From positions 54,451,594 through 54,515,593 of the forward strand of contig NC_052351.1 of assembly GCF_009727055.1 (NCBI RefSeq): a stretch of DNA of 64,000 nt, written 5' to 3'. The stretch's first letter is position 1, and every line of letters starts with the position of its first letter. Of this stretch, positions 34,916 to 46,430 are shown piece after piece. The notes below the pieces were generated by a model, which worked only from the letters and a program-made list of their open reading frames with translations, was not told where the DNA came from and searched no databases. The stretch is from Benincasa hispida (lineage: Eukaryota; Streptophyta; Magnoliopsida; Cucurbitales; Cucurbitaceae). The position numbers and the translations under genes are program-made.

Positions 34916-34968
34916 CATACATCATTCGTATCGTTCCTTCTACAAGTTTATGGCGCCGTTGCCAGGGA
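34916..34968 (+). mobile_element. LTR end and tRNA-Asp primer-binding site
   Basis: The last 29 bases of a + LTR (..CCTTCTACA, 34944) are followed by TGGCGCCGTTGCCAGGGA at 34951-34968. If the minus LTR before it is an insertion, this completes the E4 LTR, which would then also be followed by a second internal region. Only about 40 nt of that region survive. Confidence 0.75.
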
Positions 34969-35008
34969 CATGAGCTTGTATCATGCATCATATATCATTA
35001 TGCGCATG

Positions 35009-35693
35009 CTTAAAAAGGAAACCTAAATTATCACTTTACAACAATCTCTTGGCATCTCGGCTCTTCTCTTGCTCCGCCTTAAAATAAAAAGGAAACTATG
35101 GACAAGGCTAAACTATAGAGAAAATTTTCTAAATATTCGAACTCGTGAACCCCTTTCCTGAAGGATGCCTTTGGTATTTATAGAGCTTTGAGGTGAAAGG
35201 CGACTTATCTCTAATGATTGCACAGATTGGATGGCTTTAATTCTCTGACTGATGTGCCGAATATTTGTCAGCGAAAAGCTGAGTGTACTTGTTATCGTTA
35301 ACGGCTTGTCAACTTAATTCGGGTTCGACCGTCATCAGCTTTCTGTCCCATCATAGTTAATTATGCCTTTCACCCAGATGCGCCCACCAAGTTTCGCCGC
35401 CTCTATGCGGCAATCCCTCTTGAGCAGATGTTTGCGAGCACAAATCACCATAAAGCCTTGCAATATTGCTACGCTCGACCATTAATTTCTTGTGATCGTG
35501 CTTTTCGCCTTGCGTCAACGCATATTCTGCATAAAAATAAAAAAAAATTAATTGTTTCTATGCGATGAATGCATGCGACCGCAATGTTATGAACTTAATG
35601 CTTTTTGGACGCAATCTTACATATTTTATCAACGTAAACCATCATTGTTTAATAATTTAGCACTGTAATAATGTGCATTTTTGCCCGTTATCA
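35009..35693 (-). mobile_element. G2 3' LTR, truncated
   Basis: Minus orientation, starting TGATAACGGGC at 35693. About 685 of 1657 bp remain, up to the block matching GCAAGAGAAGAG of G1. The TATA box (CTATAAATACC, rc) is at 35173-35183. Confidence 0.85.
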
Positions 35694-36720
35694 CACCCCC
35701 AAATTTAAACAATGCTTGTCCTCAAGCATAAGCTACAGATTTCCTTTAGCAAGTCGGCCGCAAATCTCTTTTCTTAGATTTATCAAGGATACATCATTCC
35801 AATCCTATACACCAAAATTTCCTTAAGTCTTATTCAAGTCTCCTCTTAAAATATTCCTAAGACCTAGGGACCGCAAGCTTAACCTTTAAAAAGGACTTTA
35901 CTAGATTCCGGGACATCGCATGATTTATTTAAAAAAAAAACTTTTTCCACTGGGGTGTTGACTGATTTTTTTATCCTTGCACATTTTTTACATTATTATT
36001 TTTTTCCTAACCTTGGGCTGATCCAGTGCCTCGCCTTCATTCTGGCCCCCACGTGTGTCATGCGGACATCCAACTACGAGCAAGGCGCTCTTTCTCAGAC
36101 TAAACTCATACCTACTTGGCAGTGGAGTTGCGGTCATTTATTTATGCGTTTATCCTGGTGACTTATTTTCGTTTTGGCTTGCCCCCACGTGTGTCATGCG
36201 AACATCCAACTACGGGTAAGTGTATTTCACAACTTAACTCTTATCAACATGGGTTTCCCATTGTGTTGACAGAGGAGTTGTTATTCTCATTTTTTTTTTC
36301 TCTTTTTCAACTTTTTTTTATAAAGTTAAAAATAGCAAGGTCGAAAAATAAATACCTCACCCCCAAATTTAAAATGCTGCAATGTCCTCATTGCCAAAAG
36401 ATTGAAAGAAGTCATGCGATGTTCTTAGGAATCTATGTAAAGAGTTAGTTTGAAAGAAAGCTAGCAGACCACTAACTTCTAGAAATATTTCCTGAGGTGA
36501 CTATCTTAAAATTAAGTTGACTCTAATATATACGAAAGAATAGAAGCATGTGTGTCATCATTGAAATCATAATTGGCAAAGAGAAAATCATGCAGAGACT
36601 TACTAAATTTATCAATATGGAATGATTGTGGTAATCAAAGAGGATGTTGTGATAAAATTTTGAAATTAAAATGTGATGCAATAGTGCAGAATTTGGAATA
36701 AAGTCAAGGAAGAATACAAC
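35694..36720 (-). other. G2 3' untranslated region, outer part
   Basis: The polypurine tract (rc TTTAAATTTGGGGGTG) is at 35694-35709. A second G-rich box (TTAAATTTGGGGGTGAGG) is at about 36355-36372. The region aligns by eye with G1 29300-30250. It is interrupted at 36720 by a solo LTR and resumes at 39882 with a third G-rich box. Confidence 0.82.
36041..36220 (-). promoter_or_regulatory. Paired hairpin motif in G2 3' UTR
   Basis: Minus strand. Copy at 36175-36220: CTTACCC + GTAGTTGGATGTTCG + CATG-ACACA-CGTG + GGGGCAAG. Copy at 36041-36085: CTTGCTC + GTAGTTGGATGTCCG + CATG-ACACA-CGTG + GGGGCCAG. The two copies use different outer arms (CCC/GGG and GCTC/GGGC) and both still pair. Confidence 0.7.
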
Positions 36721-38277
36721 TGACACACCCCGCCCCAGACTACCCTCTAAGCTTGGGAAAGGGCGTGACTACAGCAGTTATCAACCCTTTCATTGACACT
36801 TACTACCTAATAACTCTTGCAGAAATAACTCTGATACCAATGTACAAATTGAACAATCAACTGATTAAGTAGGCCCATTTTATTTTAAAACAATATAACG
36901 TTTATACAACTCAAAGACTTAACAACAAAGTTTACAACAACAACCATAAAACCCTCCAGAAGTGTAACTGTGGCATGTGGCAGACCTTGACCTTAGCAGC
37001 ACCCTAGAACTCCTCACTTTCCACTACCTGGGGGTGGGGTAAAACATAAAACATGGAAAATGTGAGCTATAAAGCCCAGTGAGTGGTATCTTTAAATAAA
37101 CAATAACTTTGATTATAGAAATATACTTTTGGGAAATCAATACATAATCAATGAGTACATTACAACAAGTTCAATATTATTCTTCCAGCCAGGCTGCTCG
37201 ATTATCCCCAGCTCACCTGCTGGTTAAAACAAACAATCCCAGCTTGACCGCTGGTTATCACATAATAAAAAATCCCCAGCTTTACCATTGGTTATCCCTG
37301 GCATGATCCTAGGTTTTTCCCAGTATTTTGACATGTATACTCAAGCAATATATCAACAATTCCTGTAGAAACTTTCCCTGTACCCTATTATCCCGCCAAT
37401 GTGCACATCGACTATTTTTCGCTAGCTATGCTTAGGTAACTTGACTATATTTCCTACCGATCATGACCGACTATCATTTCCCGCCAATCGAAGCCGACTA
37501 TATTTTCCCCGCCAAGTACCTTTTCAAGGATGCTAACCATATATCCCGGGTACAATTCTAGTTTCCAACACAAACAAGCAATATCTCAATAAGCATAGTA
37601 ATCAGATAAACATATATCCCTGATCATGCCACTTTAACAATATCCCCTATATATGTTTATCTATATATAGAAATTACATTAACAATACAACAACACAATA
37701 ACCACTCACCTTGGTTGGTTAGGAACTTTCCTTTTCGAAGTTCCTTAGGTTTCCTTGGTTTCCCTTTTGAATCCTAAATTCCAGATTCTAATATCAGCTT
37801 AGATTACTCATAGTTCTAGGCCTTATTTTAAGATATTTCTTCTGAAAAAATGTTCTAAAATGACTCAGGAAGGTTACCATAAAATCTTAGCTCATAACTT
37901 CCCGTGGTTTTGCTGGAATCATCAAAACATTAAGACTGACCCAGCTTACAGGACAGCTCGTCCCTTCTGTCTCTTCCTCATTCTCTAGCTCGATTCCTTG
38001 GAGCTTCTTCTTCAGAAGCCCCACCATGGAAACTACACTCTTTTAGCTTTCGGATGGCTTTGAAATCACATCAAACGCACGAGTATTTTGGGAGAACTCC
38101 TCGTTCAAATTTGATGCTACTTCCTGTCTTTTCTGCCAGACAACATCTCCCCTCTTGGAACCTCTTGACCGACGCATGGTCTTGCTACCAATGCATGGTC
38201 TTCTCCCAATTAGTCCTCACACACTCTTCTTTATGTTCTTTAAAGATAATTTGAGTTCTCATCTAAAGTCCTTGGCT

Positions 38278-38287
38278 CTATTTATAG
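38278..38287 (-). promoter_or_regulatory. TATA box of chromovirus LTR
   Basis: CTATAAATAG on the minus strand. It supports minus orientation of the solo LTR. Confidence 0.55.
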
Positions 38288-38727
38288 GCGTCCAAGATTG
38301 CTCCAGAGCCGACACCTCCTACTTGGTCGCATGTCCAAGTGTCTTTTCCTCATACCATCAATGCATTCTTATATCAGCACAAGCCAAAGTGTCTTCTTCT
38401 CCTTTCACCAATGCATAGCCTTCATCCTTCACATGTCTTCTTACGCATCCACCTAATTTACTTAAGGTTTAAGGCTTCCTCCCAAGAAGACACATGGTTT
38501 GATGACGTTTTCTATGTGATCTCATCCTTTATATGAGTCCAACTCTTGGATATTCAATGCATAGTCCATAATCAATGCATAGCCTATAATCAACGCATAG
38601 CAAGCTAACTCACTACCATCGCAACCCAATTTAGCCATCGCAAGAGCCAGCCATCAGCAACGCATAGGGTGTCCGCTCATCCTCGACGTATGGCTCACTA
38701 GGTACCACCACATGGCTTGCTCGGCAT

Positions 38728-39450
38728 GGTGCATGGTGCTTGGCATAGGTGCTAGCCACTGGACGTATGAGCGTGCTGCATAGGCACTGGCCATCGCTCG
38801 ATGCATGGGTGTACTACATAGGTGCTGGCCATCACTCACAGACTTGCTCAGCCGCATGGGTGCATGGCAAGGTGTTCGACGCATGGTAAGGGTGTTCGAT
38901 GCACGGCCACTCAGCAGGGCGCTTCGACGCATAGGCATGGCCGTTCGACAGGGCGCTCGCTGCATAGGCATGACCACTCGGTATGACAACTTGGTATCGA
39001 CGCATCGCTTGGCAGTTTGGCCGAGGCTGCTCGACGTATGGCTGGGCATTTGACTGAGGCACTTCGATGCATGCTGGGTCATTTGGCCAAGGCTGCTCGA
39101 CACATAGCTGGGCGTTTGGCCGACGCTGCTCGACGCATAGCTGGGCATTTGGCGAGCCTACTCGACACATGGNGGTGCATGGTGCTTGGCATAGGTGCTA
39201 GCCACTGGACGTATGAGCGTGCTGCATAGGCACTGGCCATCGCTCGATGCATGGGTGTACTACATAGGTGCTGGCCATCACTCACAGACTTGCTCAGCCG
39301 CATGGGTGCATGGCAAGGTGTTCGACGCATGGTAAGGGTGTTCGATGCACGGCCACTCAGCAGGGCGCTTCGACGCATAGGCATGGCCGTTCGACAGGGC
39401 GCTCGCTGCATAGGCATGACCACTCGGTATGACAACTTGGTATCGACGCA
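38728..39450. repeat. Perfect 277-bp duplication flanking a single N
   Basis: 38728-39004 recurs at 39174-39450 with no difference that I can find, at an offset of 446. The second copy begins directly after the only ambiguous base, N at 39173. Between them (39005-39172) lies a degenerate repeat of about 40 bp built on GCTGGGCATTTGGCC and GCTGCTCGACGCATA. Confidence 0.9.
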
Positions 39451-39881
39451 GTGCTTGACGTATGTTGCATGCCTTGCCTGTGTCCTCGCCTACCCTTGTG
39501 CCATCCAACCTTCCAACGCATCACTTCCATTTTCCTTCCTTCACCAACGCATACCTCCACCAACACATCCATCACAACTCTTCCAACGCATCCATTGAGT
39601 CTAATGTGTTGGTCTAACCTCCAAGGCATGTGTTACTCTTACTTCCAATTCTCCCTTTGCCCAAGTAATCTCTCCAAGATCTTATGACCAATGCACAACA
39701 ATGCCTAGTCCAACACTTAGTCAATTTTCATCACTAAAGCTTAACTCAGAGCTACTCAAGGAAAATCTATTCAACACTTAGAAATTTCCTTCACTTTAAC
39801 ATAGGATTTAACTTTCACTTAGTTAATTTCCTTTACCACCTGCTTAAGTAGGGACAATGGAAATCTAGGTTTCACAACAAC

Positions 39882-40248
39882 CCCCAAATTTGCACTGTCG
39901 CCTGCATTGTTTGTGGACACATCCTACTTTGCGGCGATCTATCTTCTTTGTATTGCGGTGACAGAATAAGATAAATTGCTTCTTCATGTAACGCGTTCGC
40001 AATCGTTCTCCTTGATCGTTGCAAGAAAAATAGTGAGAGGGTCAAATAATATTAAACAAAACAAACTCTTTTACCGCAATCCTTTTTTTTTTTTTTTGGT
40101 AGTAGAATAGATAAATAACTGAAAAGATATAGCGAAATGAAAATTCTGAGTAGTAGAGAAAAGTTGAAGATTTCATGATTCCCAAAACTTGCATCCCTGA
40201 TGAATTTCAATTGTCTGATAGCGTAGGGACCACCTACTTCTTTCTTAT
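39882..40248 (-). other. G2 3' untranslated region, inner part
   Basis: It continues the UTR after the solo LTR. CCCCCAAATTTGCACTGTCG matches, inverted, G1 at about 29239-29262. A run of 15 T lies near 40087. No ORF is seen. Confidence 0.8.
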
Positions 40249-41500
40249 TCAGAGCTTCTCAATTCCATGGAGCCGACTTGGCGATGCCAGCCTTCTCCAT
40301 GATACGCTTTTACTCGCTATCCATTAACTTTGAATATGTCTGTCATCATTAGATAATTCGATTGCGCCATGCAGGAATACCTCTCTAAGTATGAATGGTC
40401 CGAACCAACGTGATTTTAATTTCCCAGGGAAGAGCCATAGTCGTGAGTTGAATAGTAAGACCCTCTGCCTGACTTGAAGGTTCTTGCCACATATGTGTTT
40501 GTCGTGCCAACACTTCGTGCGCTCCTTGTAAATCTTTGTGTTCTCATATGCGTTGATCCTCCATTCCTCAAGCTCAACCAATTGAAGTTTTCTCGCTTCT
40601 CCTGCTTTCCTCAAGTCAAAGTTTAGCTTCTTCACCGCCCACAGTGCTTTGTATTCAAGCTTCAGAGGCAAATGACATGCCCTACCGAATACCAACGCAT
40701 ACGGGGACATACCTATGGGTGTTTTAAATGCAGTCCGGTATGCCCACAAAGCATCGTCGAGTTTTGTTGCCCAATCTTTTCGCGAAGGCTTTACCATCTT
40801 TTCAAGTATCAGCTCGATCTCCCGATTGGACACCTTGGCCTGACCATTCATCTGCAGATCGTATGCGGTGGCACTTTGTGGATAATGTTGTATTTGCATA
40901 ACAGCTCTTTGACAGTATGATTGACAAAGTGGGACCCTTCATCACTTATTATGGCACGTGGAGTGCCAAAACGAGTGAAAATGTTTTTCTTCAGGAATTG
41001 AGAGACTACTGCCGCATCGCTTGTGGCACATGCCACTGCCTCTAGCCACCTGGATACATAGTCGACGGTGAATAAAATATAATTTTTACTATCCGATGGA
41101 GGGAATGGTCCCATGAAGTCGATACCCCATACGTCGAACAACTCAATCTCCAAGATGATGTTCATAGGCATTGCATGTTTCTATGAAATATTACCTATGC
41201 GTTGGCACTGATCAAACTTCATCACGTAGTCAGCTACATCCTTAAACAATGTTGGCCAAAAGAATCCACTCTGTAGAACCTTAGCTGTGGTGTGCTGTCC
41301 TCCAAAGTGCCCACCATATGGTGAGTCATAACATTGCAATAATATGCATTGTTGAGCAGCATTTGGTACGCATAGTCGCAAAATATGGTCTGCCTCCCTT
41401 TTGTACAGATTCGGCTCATCCCAGAAATATGATCTGCATTCGTGCTTGAGCCTCCTCTTTTGGTGGTCAGTATATTCCTCTGAAAATTGCTCGCAAATCA
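40249..41500 (-). pseudogene. G2 integrase
   Basis: The zinc region CYDSPYGGHFGGQ ... FDQCQRIGN has lost one Cys of the usual CDRC. The core has [10 protein letters not shown] and SDEGSHF, but the third residue reads [10 protein letters not shown]: the catalytic Glu is Lys. A frameshift near 40870 precedes it. The C-terminal part runs [18 protein letters not shown] and ends EKL-stop at 40249-40251. Same family as G1. Confidence 0.93.
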
Positions 41501-42240
41501 GATAGTTGACTATGTCAGCATACCATGGCAGTTCTTCAATATGGAACAACTACTCATCTCGGAACACCACGCTCACCTCTAACTCATTCTGGTCAACCTC
41601 AGGGTTTTCCAATCTGGACAAGTGATCCGCAACTTGGTTCTCCATCCTCTTTCGATCTATTATTTCTATGTCAAATTCTTGGAGGAGGAGAACCCATCTG
41701 ATCAACCTTGGCTTCGTATCCTTCTTTGTCATTAAATACTTTATCACCGAATGATCAGTGTGGATTAGTACTTTTGTTCCCAGCAGATACGCTCTAAATT
41801 TTTCCAACGCAAAAATTATCGCAAGTAGCTCTTTTTATGTGGTGATGCAGTTAATCTGAGCAAGATTCAACGTCTTACTCGCGTATGCGATGGGATGTAA
41901 GATTGTTTTTCTCTTATGTGCCAGAGTTGCTCCCATCGCATACCCGCTTGCATCGCACATTAATTCAAAAGAAAGTGTACAATCAGGTGCGATTAACATG
42001 GGCGCAGTAGTCAGTGCATCCTTCAAAATCCTGAATGCGTTGAGGCAATTATCGTCAAAGTCAAATCTTCTGTTAGCCTCCATCAACGCACTCAGCGGTG
42101 GTGCTATTTTCGAGAAGTCTTTGACAAAGCGTCTGTAAAATCCAACATGCCCCAAGAAACTCCTTACAACCTTCACACTTGTTGGAGGTGGGAGTTTTTC
42201 AATTGCTTCCATTTTTTCTTTATCCACCTCAACCCGTCCC
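41501..42240 (-). pseudogene. G2 RNase H and connection
   Basis: [65 protein letters not shown] and [16 protein letters not shown] are present. All the usual RNase H acidic positions that I can place (D in CDAS, E in KELL, D in TDHS) are kept. Stops near 41834 and 41549. Confidence 0.93.
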
Positions 42241-42569
42241 GAGAAACCTTGTGCCCAACATGATGCCTTCCTTCACCATAAAATGGATTTTTCCCAGTTA
42301 AGAATGAGATTCGTCTCCTCGCATCTTTTCAATATCTTCTTCAGGTTGGCCAGACAATCTTCTTAGGTGTGCCCATAGATAGAGAGGTGGTCCATGAAGA
42401 TTTCAACAGAGTCCTCAAGATACTCTGAAAAGATGGCCATCATGCACCTTTGGAATGTGCTTGGCGCGTTACAGAGGCCGAACGACATGCGGGGAAAAGC
42501 AAAAGTCCCATATGGGCAGGTGAATGTGGTCTTGTCCTGATCTTCTAGAGCAATCATAATCTGGTTATA
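42241..42569 (-). pseudogene. G2 reverse transcriptase, truncated
   Basis: From YNQIMIALEDQDKTTFTCPYGTFAF through FGLCNAPSTFQ to IFMDHLSIYG. The catalytic box is MDH instead of MDD, a loss of one active Asp. The frame is cut at 42569 by a chromovirus LTR whose other side does not return to RT, so the N-terminal fingers, protease and gag of G2 are missing. Confidence 0.92.
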
Positions 42570-42893
42570 TGTCACACTCTGCCCCAGACCACCCTCTTAG
42601 CCTAGAGAAAGGCATGGCTGCAACAGTTATCAACCCTGTGGCTGACACTTACTGGCTACTAACTGTTACAGAATAACTTTGATACCAATATATAACTCAT
42701 ATACAGCGGAATATCTTTAGGCCAAAATTTATTAATTTAGAAGCATAACATATTTAGAGTCATTACAACACTTGATTTACAAGTCCCAAAACCCAAAAAC
42801 CTTAGTCCCTATATGAACAACAGTAACATGTGTACAATATTAACAGTAACCACCTAAACTGACTACAAATCATTTGTTCCTTTAGTGGCAGAT
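42570..42893 (-). mobile_element. Chromovirus LTR 3' end fragment
   Basis: TGTCACACTCTGCCCC...GTGGCAGA matches the left end of the solo LTRs at 36721 and 61955 in the same orientation. It includes the PBS-like ATTGGTATCAAAG (rc) at 42677-42689. It abuts RT coding exactly at its terminal TG. Confidence 0.8.
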
Positions 42894-43725
42894 GTGAAAC
42901 CCGGATTTCAATTATTCCTTACTTAAGCAGGTGATTAAGGAAATTAACTAAGTAAAATTTAAATCCTATGTTGAAGTGAAGGAAAATTTCTAGGTGTTGA
43001 ATAGATTTTCCTTGAATAGTTGAGTTAAGCTTTAATTGATGAAAAATTGACTGTGTGTTAGACTAGGCATTGCCATGCGTTCGCCATAAGATCTTGGAGA
43101 GATTTTTGGGCCAAGGGAGAAGTTGAAGTGGGAGTGACGCATGCCTTGGAGGTTAGACCAACGCGTTAGGCTGGTTGGATGCGTTGGATGATGGATGCAT
43201 TGGATGCGTTGGATGATGGATGTGTTGGATGCATTGGATGCGTTGGATGATGGATACATTGGGATGCGTTGGTGAAAGAAGGAAAATGGAAGTGAGGCAT
43301 TGGGATGGCACGAGGGTTGGAGGGTGGCATGCGTCGAGCAACCTCGGCCAAATGCCCAGCCATGCATCGAGCAGCCTTGACCAGACACCTAGCCATGCGT
43401 CGAGTAGCTTCGGCCAAATACTCGGCATGCATTGATGTACCCAGCTCATGCGTCGAGCACTGATGATCCTACCGAGCGGCCATGCCCAAGCGTTAATGCC
43501 TATGCAGTGAGCGCCCTATCGAACACCCCCGCTATGCGGCCAAGCATGCCCATGTGGTCGAGCAAGCGAGCGATGGCTAGCCTATGTAGCACGCCTATGC
43601 GTCGGTGGCCACCACCATGTGCCTATGCCAAGCAAGTCGTGCGATGCTACCTAGTGAGCCATGTGTCAAGGATGGGCGGTCACCCTATGCGTTGGTGATG
43701 GCTAGCTCTTGCGATGGCTAAATTG
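42894..43725 (+). mobile_element. Chromovirus LTR 5' fragment, opposite orientation
   Basis: TGTGAAACCCGGATTTC is the true LTR start, now in + orientation. It continues through TTACTTAAGCAGG, the GGATGCGTTGGATGAT repeats and CATGCGTCGAGC words to GCGATGGCTAAATTG. It is the inverse of 38.62-39.88 kb. The exact terminal TG at the junction suggests it inserted into the minus LTR and then lost its other end. Confidence 0.78.
43165..43275 (+). repeat. GGATGCGTTGGATGAT minisatellite
   Basis: About eight imperfect units of GGATGCGTT / GGATGATGGATGCATT make roughly 110 bp inside the chromovirus LTR. Confidence 0.85.
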
Positions 43726-44557
43726 CTATTCCCAAAGATTGAACCAACTCGTTACGTTAATAAAGACTTTCAAGAATCAATATCCTAATAGAAACATGAA
43801 TATGATATGGATATTACTATAGTTATTGATGCAGCTAGGTTGCGACTCTGTTAATGCATTCTCAAATCAAGTCTAACTCATGGGGGCATTTCCGATTGTA
43901 TGTTATGCACAAGTATATAATCATCATGGTTCTTTGATCTGCATGATGCACTAACGAGTATATCACGTCTTCTTTTGGTTATTCTTTTATTCGCATGATT
44001 CCATGATTTAATATCATATTTATTTGTCACATGTTAATGTCTGATAGTGTTTTGGTTATTCTTGTGTTCGCATGATTTCGTGACTTGATAGTATATCTAT
44101 TTGTCCTATGTAATTGAATAAAGATGGGAAAACACAGAAAAGGGACGAGAAATAGCGGGGAATTTAGATTGAGGCTGATTTGTCTTCGACCTAGAAGACT
44201 GAGGGTCATATTTATAGAAAATTGATAGCATCACGGTGTTATGTATAACACCCTAGTTCTGTGGTTTTCCCTTCTGCAACCCACCTTTTCATATTTGCAC
44301 TAAAGCCAAGATTCTACAGAAAAGCGTCAAGGAAGTGGTCATAGCCAGGATTCTACGGGAAAGCGTCAGGGAAATGGTCCCTTATCACACTATTGCCTTC
44401 AGTGCCACTATCTAGAATTGTGATGCTCGTCTCTTGGGAAATTTTTTTCATTTTGCACCACCTTTGACCTAGTCGTTTTGTTTGGGCTTCAAAAGTTGAT
44501 TTAGCATATTTCATCCAACGCATAAATATTCCTCCTAGTGCTCGATAACAACAAATT
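43726..44557. other. Unassigned sequence with two short tandem duplications
   Basis: No gene is seen. 43973-44049 and 44050-44126 are two diverged copies of a 77-bp unit starting TTTTGGTTATTCTT. 44304-44342 and 44343-44380 are two copies of a 39-bp unit starting AGCCA(A/G)GATTCTAC. The stretch ends at the copia element flank AAATT (44553-44557). Confidence 0.7.
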
Positions 44558-46430
44558 TGTTGGAATATAAAGAACATATGCACAGTAGAAGCAAGGATCA
44601 ATAACGTTCTAACATGAAAACAAGAATAAGCATGAATAAGGGTGATAAATTAAAACCTTTGTAGAATCCACCACAATCTTCCTCTCCCAAACTCGATCGA
44701 CACCACCAATGCAAAATCCTCGCTATTCTTCGATTGAAGAACATGGTTATGGGACCGTTTTCTTAGTGAAGACGGAAAAAACAGTTCAGTAAAAGGAGAG
44801 TAAAGAGATTTTGGTGGAATAGTTTAGGTCAAAGGTCAAAGAAGCATTAAAATTTACAAAATTCAAAAACCAAACTATTTATAGAAAACGCCTATTTTAC
44901 ATTATAGCCTGCAACTGATTCAGCTTTACAACTAGTTGCTACTCAATTAGTTTATGCTAGATGATTATATGCAAAATCCTATCTTGCATGTCTTCCACCT
45001 CAAACTCCAGTAGTATGTAAGCTTTACTTGTCAAGCATGGGAAGTGCACTTCAAATTCCACCTACTTAGTGAGAATATCCAATAATTGGATTTTTCCACT
45101 AACTAATTTTTTATTAAAAAAAATTAAATACAAGTTTTCAAACTTAGAAATTATTTAATTAAATTTTTTTTAATAAAATAAAATAAACAAATTTAATATC
45201 ACATATTAAATTGTCTTTGACACGTAGATATGATTAATCACATTAATCAAGTTTCAAAAAACACTTTCATGCTAATGATTGAGTATACTCTAAAAAATAA
45301 ATAATTAATAAATTATTGATTTAAATGTAAATTATATCTCATATAAAATACAATTTTCCATAAAGGCCCGAATTTGAACATTTCAAATTCTTATTTCACC
45401 TAGTTCTTCAATTTTGTCCGTATTGAGCTAGCAAGGAGCCCAATAGACCTACAAATCATGTGCTGCAACGATCCGAGACTAATCTGTCAAACTCTTTAAC
45501 CTAGTTAATCAATATTCATTAACTAACAGGACTGCCCACTATAGCCTATAGTTGCACTCCGTTCACTGTAGATATATTATGTGTCCATTTGATATAACAT
45601 TCATCAATAAGTTGATCCTTTATAGGTTGTTCGTAACCTCAGCTAGGTCAAATACCGAAATACCCCTGAGTTACATATTTTCTCCTTATGTACCAATATC
45701 CCTCTAATGAATAGTTGATGTAGGATCATAATCACTAAATCCATTCCCTCTCAAGCCAACGAGAGGATAGGGCCCTTGTTCAAGACTCGAGATCAACCCT
45801 TAAGAGAACAACCTTTCTACTATTCCCAAAATGGGTAGGAGTGAATTCCATCCTACAAATTCTATGTCCCTAATCATCTACTCGGTCTTATCCCTGAAAT
45901 GGGAGACATATTGAGCAATGATGTTGAGCTTACCCACACCTATGCAGATCAAGGGACAATCGCAAATAAACAGAAATTCATAGACAGCTCAGGATTCAGA
46001 TCAAGTTATCTTGATCATTAAGTAGTGAAATTAACCAGTGTTAATAGTAAACGGTGTTAGTACGTAAGAATGATTATTTTGTGGTCTGTCTTACACAATC
46101 TCATCCTGTAGAACACCCGACTCACATGTCTCTATATGAACGAACTGATCACATCATTTATGACACGTTACAACATTTGTAACAATTATAAAACGGGTCG
46201 TATTCAGTAGTATCTCCAGAAATATGTACCAACCTAATCGAAGTACTATAGAATATTTAGGCTATTTTGCTCGAACTTGATCAAGTTTATGTCTCCACAT
46301 AAAGTCCAAATATTCATGACAATATCCAAGGGTTCATAGTTTATTGGATTTAAAGTTATTAAACAATCAACAACACTTTTTTGTATTTATTGTTTACAAA
46401 ACTATGAGTTTTAGGATATACAATCCAACA
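44558..46430 (-). mobile_element. Copia element 3' LTR
   Basis: Minus orientation, TGTTGGATTG at 46430 to TTCCAACA at 44558, 1873 bp. The polypurine tract lies just outside (rc AGTCCAAGTGGGAATT, 46431-46446). The flank AAATT (44553-44557) matches AAATC (52788-52792) beyond the other LTR with one mismatch. TATA-like CTATAAATAG (rc) at 44875-44884. Visibly diverged from the 5' LTR. Confidence 0.88.

Larger units (their letters stand above)
36721..39876 (-). mobile_element. Chromovirus (Tekay/Del-like) solo LTR, 3156 bp
   Basis: Its ends are TG...CA (36721 TGACACACCCC, 39876 TTTCACA), flanked by the 5-bp TSD ACAAC (36716-36720 and 39877-39881). The G2 3' UTR continues on both sides. On the minus strand the LTR starts TGTGAAACCTAG and ends GGGGCGGGGTGTGTCA. 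It has a TATA box at 38278-38287 and a primer-site-like ATTGGTATCAGAG at 36829-36841. No coding is inside. The length includes a suspect 446-bp stretch around an N at 39173. Confidence 0.88.

Noticed and set aside
36721..36860. Miniature element (TRIM) suggested by a primer-like site close to a G-rich end
   Set aside because: TSDs at 36716/39877 and 61950/63836 show that the whole 3.2-kb and 1.9-kb units are single LTRs, so the primer-like motif is internal.
38654..39148. 164-codon minus-strand ORF rich in Ser, Arg, His and Met, with a near copy at 39079-39435
   Set aside because: It is translation of the CG-word repeat in a solo LTR, duplicated by the suspect 277-bp copy. There is no family resemblance.
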